A stretch of DNA of 64,000 bases from assembly GCF_007750395.1 (NCBI RefSeq), contig NZ_CP036281.1, positions 3,681,001-3,745,000 on the forward strand, read 5' to 3'. This DNA is from Polystyrenella longa. Its GTDB lineage: Bacteria; Planctomycetota; Planctomycetia; Planctomycetales; Planctomycetaceae. The stretch's first letter is position 1. Every line of letters starts with the position of its first letter. The notes beneath the pieces were generated by a model. It did no database searches and had not been told where the DNA came from. It was given only the letters and a program-made list of their open reading frames with translations. Both the position numbers and the translations under genes were made by a program. This document shows positions 55,547 to 64,000 of this stretch, piece by piece.

Positions 55547-55967
55547 GTGTTTGCTCCGGAGTTATGAATTTCAAGAAAGGCAATGAATCGAACCCGCCCC
55601 GAAGGGTATCGATTACTCTGGCTGATCCAATGCGAATACAGAATTTTGGGAACGGGTTATTGTTTACTCCAAAAACATATGTTGCGTTTTAGCAACCGTC
55701 TTGAGGTCTTAACCTGCAAATTGGGTATTGAGCGCCAATAGGGCCCCCCTATTTCCGGCACAACCCGCACCACCTGAATTCAGACCTCAAATCGGCCGTC
55801 TTGCAAACGTTTCTAGAAAGAAACAGGCAGCCGCTATTGAGCGGCTTTATCCGTCTCCATAACGAAAAGAAACAGCCCCTTTTTCATCCTTAAAGGCGAG
55901 GGTTTCGACTATCAGTTCCGCAATAACGTTGCACTCAGGTGCGTCAGTTAATCGTCGTTGAGCGCAT
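55547..55967 (-). promoter_or_regulatory. Hairpin-rich leader upstream of CheY-like gene
   Basis: No protein-like frame. Several perfect stems cluster at 55681-55846. gttgc (55681-55685) pairs with gcaac (55692-55696). ttgaggtct (55701-55709) pairs with agacctcaa (55782-55790) and encloses attgg/ccaat and aatagg/cctatt. gtttc/gaaac follows near 55809-55824, and agccgc (55829-55834) pairs with gcggct (55841-55846). The density suggests a structured RNA or operator region; no known riboswitch consensus is recognised. Confidence 0.4.
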
Positions 55968-55998
55968 AAAAAAACGGACACCCGAGAGTGTCCGTTTT
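55968..55998 (-). terminator. Intrinsic terminator of zinc-ribbon gene
   Basis: An 11-bp perfect stem (aaaacggacac with gtgtccgtttt), a 6-base loop and a seven-T run when read on the minus strand. It lies 27 bases after the stop of the zinc-ribbon gene. Confidence 0.92.
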
Positions 55999-56025
55999 CA
56001 TATTTGATGTTTAACCCAAGGGAGC

Positions 56026-56724
56026 TTATTCGCGGTAAAGCAATCGACCACAGGCGCGACAGAAGCGGATTTTACCCATATTGAGCTCAACCATGATATT
56101 GGGTTCCAGCATGGTGTAGCACTCGGAACAGGCATTGGACTCGACGGCTGCCAGAGCCGTATCCGAGTGAGCTGCGACCAAACGCTGGTATTGTGCCCGT
56201 TCAGAAACAGGAATACACGTTTCCGCCTCTTTTAGAGAAGAACGCAATTTGTCATTCTCTTCCTGTAGATCGGGGATCGTCGCTTCAAAGGTGGTCTTAA
56301 ACTGGCCAAAGTCCGCTTTAGAGGCCTCTAGCTCTGTCTGCAGTTTTTCAATAGCCTTCGCTTGAGCGTCGATTCCATCCAGGCATTCGAGAATCTCGTC
56401 TTCAAGGACACTGTTCGCAACTTTGTCGGCCTCGATCTGCGACGTGATGATTTCGTATTCCCGATTCGATGAGGCTTCGTTCAGCTTCCTTTTGAGTGTA
56501 TCGATTTTGGCTTCATTGGTCTTCAGCTGCAGTGTTTTTTGATCGCTCGTCATCTTGAGTTGTTTTTGCTTCTGACGGGCTGCTTCCAACTCGGTTTCTT
56601 TTTTGCTTACGATCTGCTCGCGAGCGGCGATACGTTTGGGGCCTGCTTCCAATTTCCCTTGTACGGCTTGAAGTCTTCGATGTAATTCGTGCAGATCTTT
56701 AAGGTCTGCTGCGGTCGTACTCAT
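56026..56724 (-). CDS. Coiled-coil protein with C4 zinc ribbon
   Basis: A 232-residue soluble protein. Residues 5-170 are a long coiled coil in which Lys, Glu and Gln heptads dominate (for example ELEAARQKQKQLKM). The C-terminal part has a zinc ribbon: Cys pair in ACSECYTML (about 200-205) and Cys pair in RFCRACGRLLY (about 222-230). This is the widespread C4 zinc-ribbon/hypothetical family (CT398-like). AGGAG lies about 10 bases before the ATG. It follows rpoD but is separated by a terminator, so it has its own transcript or is a partial read-through gene. Exact role unknown. Confidence 0.85.
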   Translation of the reverse strand: MSTTAADLKDLHELHRRLQAVQGKLEAGPKRIAAREQIVSKKETELEAARQKQKQLKMTSDQKTLQLKTNEAKIDTLKRKLNEASSNREYEIITSQIEADKVANSVLEDEILECLDGIDAQAKAIEKLQTELEASKADFGQFKTTFEATIPDLQEENDKLRSSLKEAETCIPVSERAQYQRLVAAHSDTALAAVESNACSECYTMLEPNIMVELNMGKIRFCRACGRLLYRE

Positions 56725-56791
56725 CCGTTATACTCTCCTGGGGAAGCGTTCAAGATCACTTGCAATACGTTCTACTATATCAAACATACAT

Positions 56792-56819
56792 AAAAAAAGC
56801 CGGTCACAAGGACCGGCTG
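56792..56819 (-). terminator. Intrinsic terminator of rpoD
   Basis: agccggtcc/gaccggct stem with a short loop; a T run follows in the minus-strand sense (a-run at 56792-56798). It lies 7 bases beyond the rpoD stop. Confidence 0.9.
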
Positions 56820-56825
56820 ATCGAA

Positions 56826-58472
56826 TCAATTTGAAATGTTGGCTGCCGCCAGGGTATCTAAAAACCCTTTTAGCTGCTTACTCCTGACAGGATGTTGCAG
56901 CTTGCGGACGGCTTTCGCCTCGATCTGGCGAACCCTCTCGCGGGTCACTTTGAAGATTCGTCCGACTTCTTCCAACGTGTAGGTATAGCCATCTCCCAAG
57001 CCGTAGCGGAGTTTGATGATTTCCCGTTCACGATAGGTGAGAGTCTTAAGGACGATATCAATTTTGTCCTTCAGCATCTCCTGGGTAGCGGCGTTGACAG
57101 GGCTGTCGCTGCCACTGTCTTCGATGAAATCACCGAAGTAGCTGTCTTCACTTTCTCCGACAGGCCGATCGAGACTGATCGGATGGCGGGAAATCTTCAT
57201 AACACGACGAGTTTCTTCAAGACTGACTTCGGCAGCTTCGGAAGTCTCTTCGAGGGTTGGTTCCCGTCCGAGTTCCTGAACCAGCCGTTTACTTACTTTT
57301 CGCAGCTTGGACATCGTCTCGATCATATGAACCGGGATACGAATTGTCCGAGCCTGGTCCGCAATAGCGCGGGTGATCGCCTGACGAATCCACCAAGTGG
57401 CGTACGTCGAGAACTTATAGCCGCGGCGATATTCATATTTATCAACCGCACGCATCAGTCCCGTATTCCCTTCTTGAATCAGGTCGAGGAAGCTCAGGCC
57501 ACGGTTACGGTATTTCTTGGCAATCGAAACCACCAGTCGCAGGTTACCACCGGAAAGGTCTCGCATCGCCTGTTCGTAGGCGAAGAACCGCTCCTGAGTT
57601 TCCTGAACACGGGTTTTCAATGATTGAGGAGTCTCCAGCGTCATGATCATCAGGTCATGCAATTCACGCTGCAGGTTGGCTCTTTCGTCTTTGGCTGTTT
57701 TCAATCGTTGCAGGTTTTTAATCTGCGATTCCAGCTCAAGCATACGAATGGAAATCTGCTCCAAACGTCGCATGCTAGGCTGCAAACGCTGTGTTCGCAG
57801 GCTGAGTTCTTCAACGAGGGTGACCATCTTACGACGACGGAACATCAAGCGGTTTTCGGCGGCGCGGCGTTCTTTGTCGCTCGCCTCTTCCGAAATCATA
57901 GTCTCGAAGTCTTTAATGTTCTGCTCACGCAGCGGACGAAGTGTTCCCAGGTTATGCGGCATCCGCCCCAGGATCTGGTCTTTCTCGAGTGACTCGGTCA
58001 TCGAAATTTTGATGGTACGGTCAAACGGAAGTTCAGATGCGTCGACTTTCGTAAGAATGCCGATCGCTTCGCCCATGACGTAATCGCCTGAGATGAGGAA
58101 ACGTCGGAACAATTTCCGCGTTAACTCAATCTGTTTGGCCAGATTGATTTCTTCCTCACGTGTCAGCAGAGGAATCTCACCCATCTGGGTCAGATACATC
58201 CGCACGGGGTCGTCAATGCGACGCGATTTGTCTTCGGTCGACATCTCCCGAACACGGGGTTTACGTTTTTTGGAACCATCGGCAGGTTCAACTGGTGCGT
58301 CATCCTTGACCAGAGGAAGATCGAGCTCTTCCAGCGACATGACCAGGTGATCGAGCTTTTGAGGATTGTCCGCTTCATCAGGCAGGTATCCACTTGCCTC
58401 ATGATAGGTAACAAATCCTTGCTCTCTACCTTTTTCAATTAGTGATTTCAGTTCTTGATCTAAGCGATGCAC
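56826..58472 (-). CDS. rpoD: Primary RNA polymerase sigma factor (sigma-70)
   Basis: A 548-residue housekeeping sigma factor. Region 1.2 is around [20 protein letters not shown] (about 86-105). A non-conserved insert rich in Arg/Glu helices (about 115-300) follows, then region 2 with [20 protein letters not shown] (about 308-327) and [20 protein letters not shown] (about 340-359, the -10 recognition and melting part). Region 4 ends with [20 protein letters not shown] (about 501-520). The start is GTG at 58472, with GGAGG eight bases upstream; the frame runs on across the dnaG stop, but that extension is not needed. The gene follows dnaG by 22 bases. Confidence 0.95.
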   Translation of the reverse strand: MHRLDQELKSLIEKGREQGFVTYHEASGYLPDEADNPQKLDHLVMSLEELDLPLVKDDAPVEPADGSKKRKPRVREMSTEDKSRRIDDPVRMYLTQMGEIPLLTREEEINLAKQIELTRKLFRRFLISGDYVMGEAIGILTKVDASELPFDRTIKISMTESLEKDQILGRMPHNLGTLRPLREQNIKDFETMISEEASDKERRAAENRLMFRRRKMVTLVEELSLRTQRLQPSMRRLEQISIRMLELESQIKNLQRLKTAKDERANLQRELHDLMIMTLETPQSLKTRVQETQERFFAYEQAMRDLSGGNLRLVVSIAKKYRNRGLSFLDLIQEGNTGLMRAVDKYEYRRGYKFSTYATWWIRQAITRAIADQARTIRIPVHMIETMSKLRKVSKRLVQELGREPTLEETSEAAEVSLEETRRVMKISRHPISLDRPVGESEDSYFGDFIEDSGSDSPVNAATQEMLKDKIDIVLKTLTYREREIIKLRYGLGDGYTYTLEEVGRIFKVTRERVRQIEAKAVRKLQHPVRSKQLKGFLDTLAAANISN

Positions 58473-58494
58473 TCGCGTTTCCTCCCGGTTCAGG

Positions 58495-60453
58495 TCAAGT
58501 ATTGTCGGTGGCTCGTTGTCGGTGGAAGTTAGCCGCTTTTTGCAACAACTCAATAGCCGTTACATCCAGCGTTGATCCGACAGAAGTCTCCGCAGTCAAG
58601 GAGACCATCTGCTTTTTAATTTCTGACAAGGCATCACGTTCCTGAAGGCGTCGTTTTATTAATCTGACTGCCTGATGCAGAAAACGGGAGACTGTTTCGC
58701 CCTCAATTTCGATGCTCGACTCCCGAATCCTCGAAGAGATATCGAGTTTGCGTGAGAGTTCATCAATGAGGCCGATAAAATTCTTCGATGGTGTATCTTC
58801 TACAGTTGCCATCAATCGATTGACTGTCGGCAACTGGTCTTGTTCGTATAAGTCGAAACAGAGTTGCAACAAGGATGCCAAATCTTGGTTTTCCAGAACT
58901 TCTGGAGAAATCTGCTGGCTCACCCAAAACGTTGTTTCTGGTTCTTCCAGAATACATTGAAGCAATTCGCATTCCGGATTGGAGACTAATTCGTTTTCAG
59001 TCCACATTTTCTGTACAAGTGTCGACTTCACTTCCGCTGGTACTGATGTTTCAGAATGGGCCGAATGAATTTGGTTTTGCCGGGCTGCATTCCGCCGCTG
59101 TTGCTGAATTCGCTGATGGCCGAGTTCCTGACGTTTCTCCACAAGCTTCTGGCGGAGTACTGATTCATTCACAGAGAGTCGCTGGGACAGGCGGTTTAAG
59201 ATCAGGTCTTCTTTTAATGTACCCTTAATATTGCTGCTCAAGCGAATTAGATCGAGCATTTCGTCCAGGGACTTCTCTCGACCGTGCAGAGTATCGCTAT
59301 TTCGTTCGCGACAAATCTGATATTTGTACTCAAGTGCCTCAGGGGCATTATCCAGCAGGTTTTGCAGGCTCTCAGGCCCGTTTTCCTCTATGTATTCAGC
59401 AGGATCCTGCCCTTCCGGCAGAATCAGAATTCGTAAGTCCACGTCGTGAGACAGGAACTGAGAGATCGAACGCTCGGTGGCGTTTCGGCCGGCGTCATCG
59501 CCGTCGTACACCAGTACCATTTTCTTGCGAGCGAATCTTCTGAGAAGTTTCACATGCGGTTCCGTCAAAGCGACGCCCAAGGTGCCCACCACATTACAGA
59601 TTCCATACTGATGAAGCGTAATGGCGTCGGTGTACCCTTCGACGACCACGGCAACTTCCGATTTTCGAATCGCTTCTTTGGCGACATGGAAGCCGTAAAG
59701 AAGTTCGCTTTTGGAAAAAATCTCGCTGTCAGCACTGTTCAGATATTTCGGTTGGCCTTCATTTGCCAAACCGGGCAAAATTCTTCCACCGAAGGCGACT
59801 GGATCCCCTTTGTCGTTGCGAATCGGAAACATGACACGTTGCCGAAAATCATCATAGTAGCCTTCGCCCTCATTCCGCTGACGGGCGAGGCGAGCCTCAA
59901 AAAGCTGTTTTGGGCTGAATTTGTTCTGGGCACGACCAATCAGCCAATCCCAACCACCGGGATGATACCCCATGCGGAATTGGAGGATGGTTTCGTCGGT
60001 AAAACCGCGATCTTCATACAGGTACCGGCGTGCCGCCTCGGCCTGCGGACTATCCATCAGGAACTGATGGAACTCGTTTTCCGCCCAGCGAACGACTTCG
60101 ATCAAGCTCGCCTTTTGGTTTTTCTTTTCGGGCGAAAAACGCCCCATCGTCTTCGGACGTTCCAGGTTGGCTCGATCTGCCAGTTTGTCGAGTGCTTCGA
60201 CAAACTCGAGGCTGTCGATTTTCATCAGGAACGAAAAGCAGTCGCCCCCTTCCTGACAGGCCCAGCATTTATAGGTCTGACGTTCAGTCGAGACGTTCAT
60301 AGAAGGTTTATGATCGTCGTGAAACGGGCAAATGCCTTCGTACTCGCGACCGCCCCGCTTTGGCGTCAAGGTGACATATTCAGATATCAGGTTGACGATG
60401 TCAGTTTGGGCTCGAACGGTCTCTTTGAAATCATTGGGAAATTCAGTTGACAC
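58495..60453 (-). CDS. dnaG: DNA primase
   Basis: A 652-residue primase that lays RNA primers for replication. The N-terminal CHC2 zinc finger has [12 protein letters not shown] (about 41-52) and [19 protein letters not shown] (about 60-78). The catalytic TOPRIM domain has [16 protein letters not shown] (about 270-285) and [12 protein letters not shown] (about 316). The C-terminal part (about 460-640) is the helicase-binding region, divergent. The start is GTG at 60453, with an AGGGG about 7 bases upstream. It heads the dnaG-rpoD operon. rpsU, which often precedes dnaG, is absent. Confidence 0.96.
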   Translation of the reverse strand: MSTEFPNDFKETVRAQTDIVNLISEYVTLTPKRGGREYEGICPFHDDHKPSMNVSTERQTYKCWACQEGGDCFSFLMKIDSLEFVEALDKLADRANLERPKTMGRFSPEKKNQKASLIEVVRWAENEFHQFLMDSPQAEAARRYLYEDRGFTDETILQFRMGYHPGGWDWLIGRAQNKFSPKQLFEARLARQRNEGEGYYDDFRQRVMFPIRNDKGDPVAFGGRILPGLANEGQPKYLNSADSEIFSKSELLYGFHVAKEAIRKSEVAVVVEGYTDAITLHQYGICNVVGTLGVALTEPHVKLLRRFARKKMVLVYDGDDAGRNATERSISQFLSHDVDLRILILPEGQDPAEYIEENGPESLQNLLDNAPEALEYKYQICRERNSDTLHGREKSLDEMLDLIRLSSNIKGTLKEDLILNRLSQRLSVNESVLRQKLVEKRQELGHQRIQQQRRNAARQNQIHSAHSETSVPAEVKSTLVQKMWTENELVSNPECELLQCILEEPETTFWVSQQISPEVLENQDLASLLQLCFDLYEQDQLPTVNRLMATVEDTPSKNFIGLIDELSRKLDISSRIRESSIEIEGETVSRFLHQAVRLIKRRLQERDALSEIKKQMVSLTAETSVGSTLDVTAIELLQKAANFHRQRATDNT

Positions 60454-60863
60454 CCGCGACCCCTTGAGACTTGTGACCCTGAGCAGTTCGTTCCCAATCA
60501 AGTCAGTTTACCCAGTAACTGAAATGACGCGTCCCCTCACATTGAAAGGACTGTGATTGGTTCGGTGATGCTTGCTCTGCGCCGAACATTACAATTTTAC
60601 ATACTGTTGACCTCGCGTCAAGCAATCGCTTTTTTTCCGGGCCATTTGGAGGACATCATAAATCAATTGCCTGCAAGACATTAATTCATCTCCTGATCGT
60701 TAAGGTAGTCTGTTTAAGGAATAATTTACCCGATCTTCTAAATCGGAAAGTCGTGACAAACTCCCCCGGATACCGCAACTTCTAATTTATGGCGTTTTTT
60801 TAGACAGCAACATTCAGTTGGCAAACAATTTCGGTTGCCCTCTGCTGATAGAATTTACAAAAT
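60454..60863. other. Intergenic region between dnaG and thrC
   Basis: About 410 bases carrying divergent promoters for dnaG (minus) and thrC (plus). It is AT-richer than the genes. I see no RNA gene or strong hairpin. The start of thrC is uncertain, so its right boundary may be later. Confidence 0.35.
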
Positions 60864-62408
<1,545 letters not shown>

Positions 62409-62443
62409 GTTACTATAGCGGGGAGTTCCAACCAAAAGAGTGG

Positions 62444-62472
62444 CCCAGACGATCTCGCCAGAGTCGTCTGGG
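62444..62472 (+). terminator. Hairpin after thrC
   Basis: A perfect 9-bp inverted repeat (cccagacga at 62444-62452 with tcgtctggg at 62464-62472), 35 bases after thrC. No T run follows, so Rho-independent termination is uncertain; it may also be a protein-binding site. Confidence 0.45.
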
Positions 62473-62642
62473 TTGCGAAGCAACACTAAGCGTTAATTGT
62501 GTACATAGGTGAATCGGTCGAGGAACCAATACACCTCGAGATGCACACTTATTGACGGTTGCTCTCTGACCTCAAAATGTGTGTGTGTGATCACGAGTTT
62601 TCGAACCGTCCACTTTTCCAGCGTCACCCATGGAGGGCTGCT

Positions 62643-63215
62643 ATGTTTCGTCTATCTCTTATCGTGGTCACTTGTTTTTGCGTTTGCCTACAATTGACCG
62701 CGGCAGAAAAGCCGAAAACGATTGAGACGGAAATCGCCCTCTTGGAGATGACTCTTTCGGCGGAAGACGCGGAGAGGATCACCGAGAAACAGCCAACGCT
62801 TGCTGATCCCAAAGCATGGCTCACCTGGGCGGAAAAGCAGAAAGTGTTGAAAACCGTCTATCGAGTGACCATCAGAGCGATGCAGGATCAACCGACCAGC
62901 GTCCATATTGCCACCCCCGTATCCGATGACCTTCCCAAGGAACTCGACGAGTTGAAGGCTGGATTTTCGGTCGATCTGAAGTCGAAAATCAAACCCGAAG
63001 GCATCGTTTCAGTAATTAATGCTCAGAACCTCGTCGTTGGTGAATGGAAAAAGGCAGAACTGGCACCGCGGCTGAACGCATTCGGGATCAATACAGTAGT
63101 AATTGCTAAAGACGGCGAAAGAATCCTGCTTGCTGGTCCCCATTTACAAATCGGCCAACTCAAGCAAGGGGACCTGGTCGTCACGTTGAAACCACGTGTA
63201 AAATCTCAGCAATGA
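62643..63215 (+). CDS. Exported hypothetical protein (190 aa)
   Basis: A secreted protein with a signal peptide over about residues 1-20 (FRLSLIVVTCFCVCLQLTAA). The mature part is mixed helix and strand with segments VLKTVYRVTIRAMQDQPTSV and FGINTVVIAKDGERILLAG near the end. No family is recognised. GGAGG eight bases before ATG at 62643 fixes the start. The stop overlaps an upstream start candidate of the VOC gene, and the chosen VOC start lies 20 bases downstream, so the two are probably co-transcribed. Confidence 0.75.
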   Translation: MFRLSLIVVTCFCVCLQLTAAEKPKTIETEIALLEMTLSAEDAERITEKQPTLADPKAWLTWAEKQKVLKTVYRVTIRAMQDQPTSVHIATPVSDDLPKELDELKAGFSVDLKSKIKPEGIVSVINAQNLVVGEWKKAELAPRLNAFGINTVVIAKDGERILLAGPHLQIGQLKQGDLVVTLKPRVKSQQ

Positions 63216-63235
63216 AGCAAGATTGGGAGAAGCCC

Positions 63236-63595
63236 ATGCCCATCACCTTTGGTCATGTCGCACCGACGCTCTTTGTGAACGATGTTAATCGATCCCTGAG
63301 TTTTTGGCAGGACCAACTTGGATTCGAGGTCATCTACACCAATGGCGCACCTATCAGTTTCGCCATCATTCGCCGCGACGTGTCGGAGATTCATCTGGCT
63401 GTCAAACCTGATTTCGCCGGTACCAGCCACTGTCACATTATGGTAGTTGACATCGAACCACTCGCCGAACGATCTATGGCAAACGATGTGAAAATCACTC
63501 AACAATTGACCAAACAACCGTGGGGCTTGAGTGATATGATTATTGCAGATCCGGATGGCAATACACTGGAAATCGCGGGGCAGGTTGCCGCTTAG
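63236..63595 (+). CDS. VOC superfamily protein (glyoxalase/bleomycin-resistance fold)
   Basis: A 119-residue vicinal-oxygen-chelate protein. The two beta-alpha-beta units are visible: HVAPTLFVNDVNRSLSFWQD (about 6-25) with LGFEVIYTNGAPISFAIIRR, then HCHIMVVDIEPLAERSM (about 72) with LSDMIIADPDGNTLEI (about 100-115). The closing DPDGNTLE holds the metal-binding Glu. Family members include glyoxalase I, dioxygenases and antibiotic-binding proteins, so the exact role is open. ATG at 63236 is favoured by GGGAG about seven bases upstream; an ATG at 63212 would overlap the preceding gene by four bases. Confidence 0.85.
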   Translation: MPITFGHVAPTLFVNDVNRSLSFWQDQLGFEVIYTNGAPISFAIIRRDVSEIHLAVKPDFAGTSHCHIMVVDIEPLAERSMANDVKITQQLTKQPWGLSDMIIADPDGNTLEIAGQVAA

Positions 63596-63597
63596 TA

Positions 63598-64000
63598 CTA
63601 ATCCTTAGATGGACTTATAAATTGGGAAGCTGGCGTCGTAGCGATTACGCCTTGAAGCTTTTCGATGGTAAGCGCAGTCCCGGATTTTACTGGTTTTATC
63701 GTAATAGCAACGGCCTGTATCGTACTTCCTGACGAGACAACATGAATCCCTTTTTTGCCAGTGGTGATCACCATCGGGTCTTCGCCCTTTTTCTCGAAAA
63801 CAATCCTGGTACCGGTCATCTTCTTCCGGCTCTTTTCAAAGGTGATTTCGACCTCGTTTTCAGATTCTCCTTTATGGAACCTGAAAAACTGCGATCCATC
63901 TAAAGCGACTGGCGAATTATCGACTTTGATTTGCAAATCGTTTGCCAGTGAATCATCCGCAAGCACGGCCTCCGAGAATGCAAACATCACTAAGCTGAGC
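63598..64000 (-). CDS. Exported hypothetical protein, partial (N-terminus beyond window)
   Basis: The 3' part of a minus-strand gene, open to the right edge. The visible N-terminal side reads LSLVMFAFSEAVLADDS, which looks like the end of a signal peptide with cleavage before DD, so the true start is just outside the window. The mature part is about 120 residues with a strand-rich composition (for example GTRIVFEKKGEDPMVITTG and AVAITIKPVKSGTALTIEKL) and no recognised family. It converges on the VOC gene with a 2-base gap. It probably acts outside the cytoplasm; no more can be said. Confidence 0.6.
   Translation of the reverse strand, partial: LSLVMFAFSEAVLADDSLANDLQIKVDNSPVALDGSQFFRFHKGESENEVEITFEKSRKKMTGTRIVFEKKGEDPMVITTGKKGIHVVSSGSTIQAVAITIKPVKSGTALTIEKLQGVIATTPASQFISPSKD

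Noticed and set aside
55681-55850. SRP RNA, tmRNA, RNase P RNA or a c-di-GMP riboswitch in the hairpin-rich region
   Set aside because: None of the conserved core sequences of these RNAs is present; only generic stems are seen.
58473-58553. Possible N-terminal extension of RpoD overlapping dnaG
   Set aside because: The GTG at 58472 has an ideal GGAGG; the extension would overlap dnaG and lacks an SD.

Overview
The window looks like a chromosomal segment of a planctomycete. It is moderately GC-rich and has no phage, IS, CRISPR or plasmid signature. The gene content is typical of that phylum: a Tat-exported type I sulfatase, a DUF6807 (PmoA-like) secreted protein, a Gfo/Idh/MocA oxidoreductase, two tandem ceramidase-like secreted enzymes, PQQ-type beta-propeller and leucine-rich-repeat exported proteins, a Ser/Thr kinase with a C-terminal membrane anchor, an ABC-2 permease fused to a CPBP protease, and several orphan two-component proteins. 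Several starts are GTG or TTG, chosen from Shine-Dalgarno (SD) spacing. I could not fix the genus.

Layout. 1-6 kb: two hypothetical genes on the minus strand, then a PaaK-like AMP ligase, an oxidoreductase and a dicarboxylate/amino-acid symporter. 6-9 kb: a SpoIIE-type phosphatase facing a response regulator that carries a 15-bp tandem repeat. 9-20 kb: rhaB overlapping queG, an LRR protein, a CoA-transferase, a previously hidden 56-residue membrane protein, the sulfatase, a nitrilase-family hydrolase, a ClpP-like protein and the DUF6807 protein. 20-29 kb: aspS, then a sugar ABC transporter (binding protein, double ATPase, permease) running into an esterase and slyX, then a POT peptide transporter. 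29-38 kb: a His-rich lipoprotein, an orphan ABC ATPase, a histidine kinase, an acetyltransferase, a cyclophilin, cutA, a thioesterase, the ABC-2/CPBP fusion, rpsD and a cytochrome c'-like protein.

38-50 kb is the most suggestive region. A minus-strand run (RraA family, M24 peptidase family, aldehyde dehydrogenase) diverges from an AspA/AstE-family deacylase, which is followed by two ceramidase-like paralogues. M24 + AspA-family + ALDH is the family set used for ectoine breakdown (DoeA, DoeB, DoeC), so this may be a catabolic locus for an N-acylated or cyclic amide compound. Next to it lies a large secreted protein whose alpha/beta-hydrolase domain has lost its nucleophile serine.

50-56 kb holds signalling genes: a Ser/Thr kinase, and a compact minus-strand unit of CheY-like receiver, CheC-like phosphatase and PAS hybrid kinase with no motility genes nearby, preceded by a hairpin-rich leader. 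56-60.5 kb is the macromolecular-synthesis operon dnaG-rpoD followed by a zinc-ribbon coiled-coil gene. 60.8-64 kb holds thrC (with a degenerate N-terminal zinc ribbon), a secreted hypothetical, a VOC protein and a partial secreted protein. Clear intrinsic terminators separate many of the units.
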